From Gnetum montanum (taxonomy: Eukaryota > Streptophyta > Gnetopsida > Gnetales > Gnetaceae): a DNA stretch of 64,000 nt. A program made the position numbers and the translations under genes. Shown here piece by piece: positions 47,925 through 59,939 of this stretch. A model generated the notes under the pieces. That model was given only the letters and a program-made list of their open reading frames with translations. It did not search any database and was not told the DNA's origin. Each line of letters begins with the position of its first letter. Positions within the stretch are counted from its first letter, which is position 1. The stretch is from the NCBI GenBank assembly GCA_015680685.1, contig MNCI01017913.1:1014490-1078489 (forward strand), written 5' to 3'.

Positions 47925-49680
47925 TTTTCGGTTACTTTCCTCATAATCTAAGTTTTTCTTCACAGTTCAATGATGTAAGATAAAAACATAGCATTCAAGC
48001 CATTAATGTCAAGTATTATTTTTGTTTTTTTCTATTTGTTAAGCTAGGTAGTGCTTCGATGGTATAGCTTGCCCTAGATATAAGGTTAGTTATATATAAG
48101 CATGCAATGTTAATAATTCATAAATGGACTTTAGATTTTGGTGTCCAATGTGAAGAATATTGTAAATTTCCATTTTTAAAAACTATTTAATCTTTTGTTG
48201 ATATTTAAAGAGAGTTTAGTAGTGAATTATTAGTATTCTTGGTTCCATTAAGTGTGCAAAATATATTTCCATATCAATTGATCCTCTTAAATAGTTTTCT
48301 ATTGAAATCAATTTTCTTAACCATAAAAAATGGTATTTTCAAGGAAGTGAGAAGACTTATATTCCACTAATTACATAGTATAATCTTTCTAATTCTTCCA
48401 ACTTTTGTTATCGTAAGGGATTTTTATATAATGGTTATTGTTTTTTGTTTAAAAAAAGATGTTGAGGAAAATAAAAAATGAGTTAAAGTTGAGGATATGA
48501 GAAAAAACAATTTGAAGTTGAAGATATGAAATATTAAGTTAATGTTAATAATAAGAATAATTAAATGACAATAAAGAAAAAAAAGAAGATAGAAGCTTCT
48601 GTGAATGCTTTTAGTTATACTATAGGAAGTATTGATCAACTTGAATAGACAACTCATAAGGTAAATATATCTTTATTTGATAAAAATAATGTTAACTCAT
48701 ATATCAAACCTAATATTAACAAGTATATTGTAGCTAATGGTAAAGTGGTAAGGAATTATCCTAAAAGCACCTAATTCCACACACTTCAAAGTAAGATTAA
48801 CTTGGAGAAACAAGAATGCAAAGGAAATGGAGTAACTTTTCCCTCAATTATAATAGTCTAAAATGAGAAATATAATAAGATGAGAAGCAAAGCTAAATTT
48901 AAAATCTCCCAAGGACTTGGAGGTAACACATGTTCTTAATGATCCCTCAAATCCTTACATAATTGTGGCTCTACTTGAGCTCACAAAACCAAAACACTTA
49001 CGAACACAATACTCACACATATAGAAAACTCTTTTACCTCTCCTAGGCTATTCTCTCCCTTAAGTGCCTCTCCCTAATTTTTACTTTAGATCTTTGACAT
49101 TCATTTATAATAGCTAGAGTGGCCCTTGATCTTTGTGTTAAAAATCATGCCTCTTTTAAAAAATCAATTTTCCTTGGACTACGAGTGACAATAGCTTGTA
49201 ACCATCTCATAATTCTTAGCCTGTAACCATCTCATAACTTTCTCATATTGGTAAAACCTAAAATATTTCATCTATATTTTAACACAACTACAAATATATG
49301 TTCATTGTAGGTTATATATGTTCATTTAAATCTTGGGTTACCTACCTTGTAATTGATGTTCCACTTTGTAGTTAAATGATGTGATGTAAAAATATAACAT
49401 TCACATCATTCGTCTTAGGTGCTATTCTCATTTCTCTCTTTTTGTTACGCGAGGTAATGCTTTGATGATGTAGTATGTCCTAGAGTCATTTATACATATG
49501 CATACAATGTTGATCATTTGTAAATTGACACCAAATTTTGATACTCAATATGAACAATATTGTAAAGTTCTATGTTTTATTAAGCTAGTTAATCTTTTGT
49601 TAATTTTAAGAGAGATGAAAAGAAAATTGTTAGTTTTCTTGATCTCATTAAGTGTATGGAATGTATTTTCATACCATTTA
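47925..49680. repeat. Diverged direct repeat pair, about 360 bp each
   Basis: 47925-48290 and 49320-49680 align over their length, for example TTTAATCTTTTGTTGATATTT versus TTAATCTTTTGTTAATTTT and CATTAAGTGTGCAAAAT versus CATTAAGTGTATGGAAT. The second copy ends where the Copia element begins. Ends resembling an LTR are not clear. Confidence 0.7.
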
Positions 49681-49684
49681 GTGT

Positions 49685-50922
49685 TGACCTTTTGGTATGT
49701 CAAAACCGTAAGGAAAATGGAGAACAAGGATGTTTGGGTGGTTATTGTGTTTGTAGGACAAGAACATGGATGAAATCTACAGATGAGATGACATCCACAA
49801 AGAGATATCAAAGTGAAAATAACAACGAGACAACAAGGACTTGTTGGACATGGATGGAAACTTAAGGGAACATGGACTTCATAGAAAATAAGTACTCAAG
49901 AGAGCTTGGAGAAAGACTTCATTAGAAAAGTGGTAGTAAGGACAAAGATGAAGACTACAAACAAATGAAGAATTTCCCAAGATTAGAGATGAGCCAAATC
50001 AATGAAAGGAAGCCTTCAAAAGGAAAGCCCAAAAACTAAGAAGATGTCTACAAGAAACAAAAGACAATTTGATTGAAGTATAGAAGAAGCAGAGAAGATG
50101 TCTTGAAAAAATAGTAGACATCTACTACATGGTGAAGACATCTACATGTAGACATCTCCTAGAAGACATCTCCCTTAGGTGTGAGACATTTACCTAGAAT
50201 TCAAGTTTGAATAGTGAGATGTCCCAATCTCGAAGAAGATGTCTTCCCTAGCCATTAGATAGTCATTACATGAATTTCAATGTGATTTTGGAAAGATCAA
50301 GGATATAAGAAGACTTCATTATCTTGGGAAATGTGCAAGTTTTGGTGTGCAAGAAATTGCCAACATGAAGCAATCATTGTGTACATTTTTCTTTTTTTGT
50401 GTGCTTTTTTGTACTATCTTTTGTATTGGTATAAATGATTAGTGTTATGTACCTCAAAGTACAAGGACTAGTAAATTAGTTGCATCTTTTTGTTGTAATT
50501 TTTGTTTCTCTTTTGTTGTCCTACAGGGTTGATGTGGTTGCAAGAAGGCATTTTCCTTGAGTTTGTTGGGATCCTGGGAGATTGAATGTTGGTGTAGCAC
50601 CATAACACTTTGGAGTGAAGCTTAATTTGTAAAGGTTGTGGAATCCTGAAAACCACATTCTAAGCTTGTTGGGACCTTGTGGGGTTGAGTGGATTTATAG
50701 TGTTGAATCACTCTAGAGTGGAGCTTAGAGCTTGTATAGGATATGGTACCGTTCAAACCATAGTTTGAGAGAAATAAGTCTAGAGATGTGCAAGAGAACT
50801 ACCCTCCGAGTGTGGAGTACCCAAGTTAGGAAACCACGTAAAAATTGGTGTGTGCTTTCTGTTGAGGAAATTTTGATTTGGGGAGCTTATTCATCCCCCT
50901 TTCTAAGTTCAACGATCCTCAA
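49685..50922 (+). repeat. 5' LTR of the Copia element
   Basis: Begins TGACCTTTTGGTATGTCAAAACC and runs to the primer-binding site. It matches 54358-55438. A cluster of AGACATCT/AGATGTCT words lies at 50041-50250. Confidence 0.85.
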
Positions 50923-50923
50923 G

Positions 50924-50935
50924 TGGTATTGAAGC
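50924..50935 (+). other. Primer-binding site, initiator tRNA-Met type
   Basis: TGGTATTGAAGC matches the usual plant Copia site TGGTATCAGAGC with two changes. Confidence 0.75.
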
Positions 50936-50986
50936 CCGGTACTCTTGCTTCTTCAACTAGTTCAGCATCATCTTCAAGAGTGAATA

Positions 50987-51973
50987 ATGGAGGGAACCTC
51001 GTACATAAAGCCACTCATGTTCAATGGATTCGAATTTACCTATTGGAAAGTGAGGACGTAGTACTTCTTTGAATATATGGACTTTAAAGTCTGGGAATCC
51101 ATTCTTGAAGGCTACACACCACCTTTTAATAGCGCAAGAGAAGCCATCAAGCCCTACAACAAATGGAGTCAAGAAGAAAACGATAAGTTCATGTTTGGCT
51201 CTAAAGCAAAAATTTTTTTATATTGTGCTTTGAATAAATTAGACTTTAATAGAGTAGTAGGATGTAAAATGACCAAAGAAATCTGGAAAAGATTAGAGGC
51301 TACTTATGAAGGAATGTATATAGTTAAGCAATCTAAATTATTAGTTTTGCAAAGTGAGTATGATAAGCTCAAGATCAAAGAAGGAGAGAAAATAAAATAC
51401 TATTTTTCTAGAGTAAATGATATTTTTGTGGCCATTAGAGGTACTGGTAAAGATTTTTTGAAAAGTGATGTTATTATAAAAATGATTAGGACACTACAAC
51501 TAGAATTTACGCCAAAGGTGACTATAATGAAGAAATTAGGGATTTTTCAAAACTAAAATTTGAAGAGCTTCAAAGTTCTCTGATTGCTCATGAAATGAAT
51601 CTCGTGAGTGAAGGATCCATTCAAGAGAGGCAACCCCTTGCCCTTAAATTAGCCACAAAGGAAAAGAAACCTAATGAGAAATATGTGAGTAGCAAGGATG
51701 AGATATCTCTTCTTTCTAGAGGGTTGCAAAGATTCATGCCAAAAAGGAGCAAGTGCTTTAATCAACAAAGAGGTAAGGAAATAAGTAATTTTTTTTTCCA
51801 ATTTGAATTTTTATTTTTCTTTTATAGAATGTTGGGTATATAGTGAAAGAGGTCATTTGGTCTTCGAATGTTCTAATAATAGCAGATGGCAGCTAAAGGA
51901 CATAGATGATGAGGAGTTGAAAAAGACCAACTTTTGTACAAGTTGGGATGATGGTGAGAAAAGTGAAGAATAA
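50987..51973 (+). pseudogene. Copia gag (UBN2-type) remnant
   Basis: Starts MEGTSYIKPLMFNGFEFTYW. After a stop at 51059 it continues with the gag helices characteristic of plant Copia elements (KAKIFLYCALNKLDFNRV, KEIWKRLEATYEG, VKQSKLLVLQSEYDKLK). A frameshift lies near 51530, before RDFSKLKFEELQSSLIAHEM. The zinc knuckle near 51830 reads CWVYSERGHLVFEC, so the second Cys is Tyr. The NFCTSWDD segment before the end matches the family. A 55-base intron-like insert (51773-51827) sits just before the knuckle. Confidence 0.88.
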
Positions 51974-52009
51974 GTAAACAACTCTACCAAAGATTCTCAT
52001 CTCATATGC

Positions 52010-52270
52010 ATGGCTCTTACAGACAGAAATTCACTACACACTGCTAAAAAAGGTGGTAAGTATGATGAAAGGTATAGTGAACTAAGAGAAGAAGTTCTTG
52101 TTCTACATTATTTGATTAGAAAGGCAAGAAAATTTTTAAATACTAAGCTTGATGCTATTCACATTGAATTAAAAGGAGAAATATTAGACATAAAGGCTGA
52201 GATTCAAAAATTAACCTTTTTAAATAAGAATTGCAAAAGTTTTCAAGAAGGAGAGACTCTTAAAAAATAA
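52010..52270 (+). pseudogene. Copia gag-downstream coiled-coil segment
   Basis: The frame reads MALTDRNSLHT and then a Lys/Glu/Leu-rich helix (ELREEVLVLHYLIRKARKF ... LDIKAEIQKLTFLNKN). A similar coiled coil follows the zinc knuckle in many plant Copia polyproteins, just ahead of the protease. Here the polyprotein degenerates after about 52700. Confidence 0.6.
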
Positions 52271-54357
52271 CCAAAGAATTTAGAGAAAGTATCACAGGAG
52301 GATACAAGCTCAAGCTCATGCATAGTTAGGTTGTATAATGTCATTCATGAGGAGAATAGTTTATTTGTTTGTAAAAATTATGGTAGTAAATAAGACTCTG
52401 GCTATTCTCATGATGATTAAAATAAGATTGATGCTTGGTCTTATAAAAAAGATTATGGTTAGGATATTTGGCACACAGTAGCAGCTGAAAATGAAAAGAA
52501 GTGAAGAATTGAAAATTTTCTCAAAAAAAGGGATGATATAATAAGTGTTCAAGGATTTATTCATAAAGAACATGAACAAATAGAGTCATCAGACAAAAGA
52601 TCTAATGAAAAAGAACCAAAAGGTAAGGAGGTACTTTATGATAGAGGACCTCATCTTAAACTTCATTAGTCTTTCTCATCTCAATTAGAAGTAAGGTAGG
52701 TCAAGGTAAGTTTCCACTTCCTTGCTTGTTAAATATTGTATCCATTTTTAATTTTGGAAAGTCTAAATTGTTTTTGACTTACATTATTTGTGGGATGCTA
52801 ACTCTAGATCAACACTTATGAGAAAACATATTTTGGTTCTATTGAAATAATTGATTATGGTATTTTCTTTTGCATGGTGTAATTCGCTTTATGAAAGTTT
52901 GTGGTATGGCACTTGTAATGAATATATTGATTTCTTATCTTGTTTACATGGCCTAAAACCTTTGCATGTATTTCTTGGTCTGAAAACCTTATTATGAACT
53001 ATTCATTGTTTCAAAGCTCATTTCCTTTGAAATATTTGAGCAATTATTTTGATACTTTTGTTGAAATATCATCTTTTGAATTCTTAGCTAGAATACTTAT
53101 TTTAAGTGACTAAAAATGCTCGCATGAAATTCATGAACTAAAAGCTTCATGTTGAACCTTCATTATATATCTTGTGACAATGACTTTGTGCTCATAAAGT
53201 TAAATCTCTTTTGGAAGATTTTTGATACATAATTATTTGAATTGGTACCTTTGATGAACTTCATAAGTCATTTAAGAAAAGGAACAATTCAAGAGAATTT
53301 ATCATGTAGTATTATTAATAGGAGACCTTAGTATCCACTCTTAATCTTAATGTTGCATTACAGGGGTAGTACTTTCTTGATAAAAGAACCATGATGATTA
53401 CTTTTTGAAAAAGAACAAGTTGATCCAAAAGGACTCAAAGGGAGCATTACGATTTGCACATATGTAGGGGGAGCTTGCACCTAATTATTTAATATCTTCC
53501 AAGAGGCCACCAGTGTAGGGGGAGACTTTTGAGGCTTCTACGAAAAGACACTTTAGTGGCTAACCTTCTCATTCCAAAAATGAATAAGAATTCATGTAAA
53601 GGTATACTACAACATCCAAGGTAAAAGTATGAGTTAAATCTTAGTTAAGAAATCTTTTAGATATTTTACCTTACAATATATTTCTTGTTGCCAATATAGT
53701 CAATTACTATTTGGACATCTTGATTAGTTATGTTTCTTTGACCTTTCTAGTAATATTTTGATTTAATTCTTGTATGGAAGATAAGCAAGAAATTCATCTT
53801 TAGGTCATGGAAGTTTCCATAGGACTAAACATTTGGATGACGAGTTACAAGTATTTAAAAGTTCAATAGATAAGTTACATACGCTCAAATATTGGACATC
53901 AACCTATTGGTTTTCATTTCTCTTGGACATTCTTTGTAAGGCTTGGCTATTATGGTTGAATTTTTTGCTGGTTAGTATTTTTAAATCTTAGAGAAAAAAA
54001 GTGGTAGCTCTTAATTGGTATGTCTTCACTAGCCCTATAAAATCCATGCTATGCAATGTGTACTTTTTAATTGATTATTCTTCCTTCGTAGAATGTTTAT
54101 ATATATATATATAGTACTCATGTGTTCATTAGTATTGGTTCTTATACTTCTTCTTGATCCATGTTTTGCTTTGCTTTACTCCTTTTTGATGATGTCCAAA
54201 AAGGGGGAGAAGTTAGGATTCCTATGATATGATGATAGTGGTTGTGATATGATGATAATGGCTATGAAAAGTGTAGAAAATATATGACTTGATGCATTCT
54301 AGAGACTAATAATCCATTTTCCTAAGTTTTATAGATCACCAGAAAGGGAGAGATTAT
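52271..54357 (+). other. Internal Copia region without pol
   Basis: No protease, integrase, RT or RNase H motif is seen in any frame. Two purine tracts occur: AAAAAGGGGGAGAAG at about 54198 and AGAAAGGGAGAG at 54341-54352, the latter directly ahead of the 3' LTR and so the likely primer. Confidence 0.65.
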
Positions 54358-55438
54358 TGACCTTTTGGTATGTCAAAACCTTAAGAAAGATGAAGAACAA
54401 GGATGTTTGTGTGGTTATTATGTTTTTCGGATAAGAACATGGATGATATCTACAGATGAGATGACATCCACAAAGAGATGTCAAAGTAGAAATAACATGG
54501 ATGGGGACTTAAGGAAACATGGACTTCATAGAAAACAAGTACTCAAGAAGCTTGGATAATGAATTCATTAGAAAAATGGGAGTAAGGAAAAAGATGAAGA
54601 CTACAATAATATAAGAAGTTCCCAAGATCACGGATGAGCAAAATCAAAAAAAGGAAGCCTCATGAAGAAAAGGCCAAGAATTGAGAAGATGTCTACAAGA
54701 AGCAAAAGGAATCTTGGCTCAAGTATAGAAGAAGTAGAGAAAATATCTTATAAAGAAAATAGATGTCTACTGCATGGAGAGGACATCTACATGTAGATGT
54801 CTCCCTTGGGTATGAGATGTCTACCTAGAATTTAGGTTTAAATAGTGAGATGTCTTAATCTTGAAGAAGATGCCTTCCCTAGTCATTAGATAGCTTTTGC
54901 ACGAATTGTAAGGTGATTTTGGAAACATCAAGGCTATAAGAAGACTTCATTCTCTTGGGGAATGTGCAAGTTTTGGTATGCAAGAAAGTGTCAAAATTAA
55001 GCAATCATTGTATACATTATTCTTTGTATTTGTGTGCTTCATTGTACTATCTTTTATATTGTTGTAAGTGATTAGTGTGTTGTATCTAAAAATACAAGGA
55101 CTAGTAAATCATTTGCATTCTTTCCTTGTAATTTTTGTTTCTCTTTGTTACCCTTTGGGGTTGATGTACTTCTTGCGAGAAGGCATTGTCCTTGAGCTTG
55201 TTGAGGTCCTGCAAGATTGACTGTTGGTGTAGCGTCAAAACACTCTGGAGCAGAGCTTAAGTTGTAAAGGTTGTGGAATCTTGAAAATCACATTCTCAGG
55301 TTGTTGGAAGCTTGTAAGGTTGAGTGGATTCGTAGTGTCCAGTCTCTCCAAAGTAAAGCTTAGAGCTTGTATAGGGTGTGTTACCCTTCAAACCATAGTT
55401 TGAGAAAAAAAATGTTTGGAAGTGTGCAAGAGAACTAC
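54358..55438 (+). repeat. 3' LTR of the Copia element, first part
   Basis: Begins TGACCTTTTGGTATGTCAAAACC and matches 49685 onward, with many substitutions and small indels. It stops at AGAACTACT where the solo Tat LTR enters and resumes at 56677 with CTACCCTATGAGTATGAAG. Confidence 0.88.
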
Positions 55439-55439
55439 T

Positions 55440-56676
55440 TGAAACACCACAAAATTTCAGGTCTCAGCATCACGACTACAAATATGGCTAAGGGTCAAAA
55501 CAGTGGCACTTTGCCCATATTTTTCCAAGTGTTGAGTGTAGTCAGCTCCAATTGCCAGATTTGCAAAATTTTTCTGAAGTGTTAGAATGCTGGTACTTTT
55601 TGCAAATTCACATGTCACGCTGCATAGCATAGCACCTTGTCACGCTACATAGCATAGCACCATGTCTACTACAGTGTAGCACCTTGTCATGCTGTGTAGC
55701 ATAGCATCATGTCTACTGCAACGTAGCACCCTATCACGCTACGTAGCGTAGCACCATGTCTACTGCAACATAGCACCCTGTCACGCTATGTAGCTTAGCA
55801 CCATGTCTACTGCAGCGTATCACCCTATCCAGCATAGCAGCTAGCAGCCTGTGTCCCTCACGTAACATGGGATGAGCATTGTCCCACCCACCACACTACC
55901 ACGTGGCACCTGATCCACATTTTGTGCTAATCGTAGCCCTATAAATACCCTTGTGCCCTATTTTGGAAGAGTGGAGGAAGAGGGTTGGCATTGATTTTCT
56001 TACTAGTAAGGAAGTTGGCACTTCCATTTGGCATTTGGCACTTTGGCATGTTGGCACTTAGCTCCGTGGACGAACGAGACCCAAAGCATACTACAACAGT
56101 AGAGAGGCATAGCTACATCGCACGGTACACTGCATCCCCATTGCAGCCCCGTAGAACATCACATGGTACACCATGGCTATCAACCTGGCAGGCATAGTCG
56201 AACATAGTGAGCACCAGACTTCACAGCCTGACACCATCGAGGCCGTGACTATGCTCCCACTGTGCCTATTGTACACTGTGTATCCCTTTGTGAATTAGCT
56301 ACGCTCCCTCTTTTGGGGTGGTGTACTACTATTCTCAAACTTTGTTACATTTCTCAAGCATTTCTCTTTGGCATTTAGCATAACACTTGTATTTTCTTAC
56401 TTTTTTCATACATGTTAGCATGTTCAAGTCATTGTTCTTAGGTTGGGACACCCTGCTACATTGTAGCTTAGCTGGACCTAATGCTTGCGCGTAGTGTAGT
56501 ATAAAATCTTCTCGCATATGATTATTGTACATCATGTAAGTCCCTATTTGATTGACCAGACCATTTAGGGCACCCATTTCCATTTTCTCCAGCATGGCCC
56601 TTGCACGGATCCAAAGTTAGGCTGTACACCCAATAACCTCTCGGTGTTCCAACCACCAACGTTTTTAGATGTAACA
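55440..56676 (+). mobile_element. Solo Tat-type LTR inside the Copia 3' LTR
   Basis: TGAAACACCACAAAATTT to GATGTAACA, 1237 bases with TG...CA ends. Flanked by CTACT (55435-55439) and CTACC (56677-56681), a target duplication with one transition. TATA box TATAAATA at 55940. Neither gag nor pol is present, so it is a solo LTR left by recombination between two LTRs. Confidence 0.88.
55612..55835. repeat. Minisatellite in the solo LTR
   Basis: About five copies of a 45-60 base unit containing CACGCTACGTAGCGTAGCACC and ATGTCTACTGCA. Each unit includes a short inverted CTACGTAG-like core. Confidence 0.8.
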
Positions 56677-56698
56677 CTACCCTATGAGTATGAAGTAT

Positions 56699-58941
56699 TA
56701 AAACACCACAAAATTTGGACTACAACATCCTGATTGCAAATTTTTCTAAGTGTCAGCATGAGGCCACTTCATGAAAATTTTTCTAAGTGTTGGGACTATG
56801 CTCTCCACTACCTTAGAGTGTAGTCAGCCTAGTGGATAGCATAGTTAGCTCAAAAGTTGATGGTGCAAATTTTTTCAAAGTGCTGAGATTGCACTCTCCA
56901 CTGCCCTAGAGCATAGTTAGAGTGTAGTTAACAAAAAGGCCAATTTTGCAAATTTTTCTAAGTATTAAGCTAGCCACTACAAAATTTTCTAAGTGCTAAG
57001 ACTTTGCTTTCCACTACCCTGGAGTGTAGTCAAGCATAGTCAACATGAAGGCATAGTTTTTTTTTGTAGAATTTTCTCTAAGTGCTGAGATTATGCTCTT
57101 CACTACCCTAGAGCATAGTCAAGCATAGTTGCATGAAGGCATAGTTTTTGCAAACTTTTTCTAAGTGTGGGACTACCCTCTCCTCTAGTCTAGAGCATAG
57201 TCAAGCATAGTAAGCCAAAATAGCCTCCAAAGGCCTCCAAACCATAGCACTGGTATTTAGCTCAGCTCCAACTTGAGACACCACCAAATTTGGATAAAAA
57301 AACCTCAACAACAACTTTGTCTAAATGTCAATATGAGGTAAATTTTTTCTAAGTTTTTGGCCCATGCTTCTACTGCTGGGGCTACGTCCTAGAGTGTAGT
57401 TAGCATAGCATGCAACACAAAATCATACTTGTAAAATCTTCCAAGTGCTGATAGTAGTTGCAAAATTTTTCAAAGTGTTGTGAAATGCTCTCATTCCCCC
57501 TGCTATGCTTTAGAGCGCAGCTATCGTAGCATGTACTTTAGTGGCCAGTTTTGCCTAAGTGTCAAGCTAGAAGCTGCCAAGTTGGCTTAGCAAGAAAGAG
57601 GCATTTAGTAGATTCTCTAACTCTTGAAGCTACCCCTCCTACTATGCTCCAGAGTGTAGCTAGCATAGCCTGGATGAAGATTGTAAGTTTTGCCAATTTT
57701 TCTAAGTGTTAGTGCTACACTCTTACTTTTCTTGCTACACTCCATAGCGTGGCCAACATTGGACTTCAATTTTGCAGAATTTGCCTAATTGTTGGGTTAT
57801 GCTTGAGAGCGTAGCTAGTGTAGCAATGTAGGGTAGCTTCCAAAAGCTTCTAGAGCTCAACAGTGACCTCCATATTGGCTTTGACACCTCTCTGGCAAGT
57901 AAGATTACCAATTTGCATCTCTTTTGCACCCCCTATGTCCCAAAATTGTACCTATGCTTGATCCCACTTGAAAGATGGGAGAGTGTAGTCTTAGAGCGTA
58001 GCCTCCAAATTGAAGTATTTTGCATTGTTTGTAGGTACATTGTGCCTCTTCGGCTTTGGCACATGTAGTCTTGGTAGCATAGTCATGGTCTAGTAGTTTC
58101 TTGGTGTCCATTGAAGCACACTAGAGTGTAGCACCATTTTGCTCTAGTGGGAGCGTAGCTTGGGTCAGTGTAGCCTCAACTACCCCCTTTGCCATGTGGC
58201 ACTTGATCCACACTTCACATCAACTTTAACCTTATAAATACCCCTATGTTTCACATTTTAGGGGTTGACATTTTGAAACAGTTGGCTAGCAATTTCATTT
58301 TAGTGGTTAGTTTAATTTTAACACCCTTGCACCTAGACATACTTAATGACTTGGAAAAACTTTGCGACACCACATTTGCACATCATAGCACATTGCAGCC
58401 TGTAAGACATAGTAGCAACCAAACTAATAGGCTTAGTCTTCACGATGGACATTAGTTTCATAGCTCGGACACTTTAGGGACCGTGACTATGTTACCTACT
58501 GTGCTCATCTGTACACCACATACCTACTCACCTCTCTTTTACAATTGCTATGCTCCCCTATTTGGGGTGGTGCCATTCATCCTCTCTCAAGATCCTTTGC
58601 ATTTTTCAAACATTTTCTTTAGCATTTAGCATCATGCATTTTTCACTATTTTGCACACATTTGCATGTTTGCATAGTTGTTTTCATACTAGAAAATCCTG
58701 CTATGCATTGGCTTAGTTAGCATTGGTACCATCAAAAACATTGTGCGAATGCCCAACACCCATTCATCAAAACACTGTGTAAGTCTTGGTTTGATCAACA
58801 AGATCGTCCCAAGCACTTCACCTCCATTTTCCTCCTCTAACCATGGCCCTTCGAATGGGGGTGGGGTGGGGTTAAGGCTATACCATGACTGTAGATCCCT
58901 TGGCATGACCATTCTAGTTATCAACATTTTCAATTACTACA
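56699..58941 (+). repeat. 5' LTR of element D, with a duplicated head
   Basis: The tail (CATCAACTTTAACCTTATAAATACCCC at 58207 onward, ATGGCCCTTCG, ATTACTACA) aligns with the solo LTR. A second head, TGAGACACCACCAAATTTGG, starts at 57274, so about 575 bases of the 5' part are duplicated or a truncated LTR precedes a complete one. TATA box at about 58231. Confidence 0.7.
56735..57730. repeat. Tandem repeat array within the D LTR
   Basis: Units of about 70-110 bases recur at least eight times. Each has TTTTTCTAAGTGTTGGGACT, then a CACTACCCTAGAGCATAGTC-like block and an AGCATAG tail. Confidence 0.8.
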
Positions 58942-58947
58942 ATTTTT

Positions 58948-58964
58948 TGGTGCTAAAAGGAGGG
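58948..58964 (+). other. Primer-binding site of element D
   Basis: TGGTGCTAAAAGGAGGG lies six bases after the LTR end. It starts with the TGG expected opposite a tRNA CCA end. I do not assign the tRNA. Confidence 0.55.
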
Positions 58965-59639
58965 TTGTGGCATTTCCTTCTGTGTTCAGTGGTAGTCCCA
59001 CATGCTCTCTGCCCCTCCATTACTAAGTTCAGGCTAGCGTAGACTTGACACTCTTGTGGACCTGCCACGATAATAGCTAGATCATAGGCCAGTGCAAGAG
59101 TTGTCTATGAGTCAGTTGGTGTAAGATTGGACCCAGTCATTGGTTCCCCTAGAATCCCATTGGACAAAAGCCAAAGAGTATCTTTGTCACTTGGCCAAAA
59201 CTCTATGTGCTTAGAAGAGCGTAGTTGGATTTTAGCGTGAGAGTGTAGTAGACGTTAGTGTAGCAAGTGTAGCACACTAGAGCTAATTTTTTTCTTCAGT
59301 AGCATTTTCAGACTTAGCTATTTTCTTAGCATTTTTCAGCATTTTCTTACCTAGCCATTTTTCAGGATTTTTATACTTAGCCATTTTAGCATCTGAAACT
59401 TTCACAATGTTTGCACATTTTGCATAGCATCATAAATCTTGAGAAACCCTCAACCTCTATCCTAAGTGCATTTATTGTTCAACCTAGTCAGCAAGAGGTC
59501 ACAATTGATCTTCCTGGGGCTAGGGGGCCTACTTTGGTAGAGAGGCAATAACTCAGAATATGCAACCAACCACCCGATTACATGGTACACGATGATGAAA
59601 AATATAACTTCCTTTGCATGAAACTCCAAGTAGGTATAT

Positions 59640-59725
59640 CCTTAGACTACTAAGAAATAGATGCCAAATGGGGTTATGAAATCCTTAGACTACTAAGAAA
59701 TAGATGCCAAATGGGGTTATGAAAT
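59640..59725. repeat. Perfect 43-bp tandem duplication
   Basis: 59640-59682 and 59683-59725 are identical and adjacent. Confidence 0.95.
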
Positions 59726-59939
59726 CATACACCAAAATGATAGGGAGTACTTCCTTGCCCCCAACGATTTCATTTTACTCACCGAGATGTTTCGATGGTT
59801 GCTTGACCAACTTGTTTGACTAAGTGGGTTGAATGAGCATGATGTAGCAACCAACTATAAGGAGACCCTATAGGATGGGCTAGATGAATTTAAGGTTCAT
59901 TCAGAGAATGAGAATCCATTTTATGCCTCTTTTCAGCAA

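Larger units (their letters stand above)
49685..56698 (+). mobile_element. Non-autonomous Ty1/copia element with gag only
   Basis: 5' LTR 49685-50922, primer-binding site TGGTATTGAAGC (50924), gag (50987-51973), a coiled-coil frame, about 2.1 kb without any pol motif, a purine tract and a 3' LTR from 54358. The 3' LTR is interrupted at 55439 by a solo Tat LTR, resumes at 56677 and is interrupted again at 56698, where the rest is lost from view. I could find no Copia integrase, RT or RNase H signature. Confidence 0.82.

Noticed and set aside
55612-57730. Possible CRISPR-like or centromeric array
   Set aside because: Units are irregular, without unique spacers, and lie inside LTRs of a plant retrotransposon.
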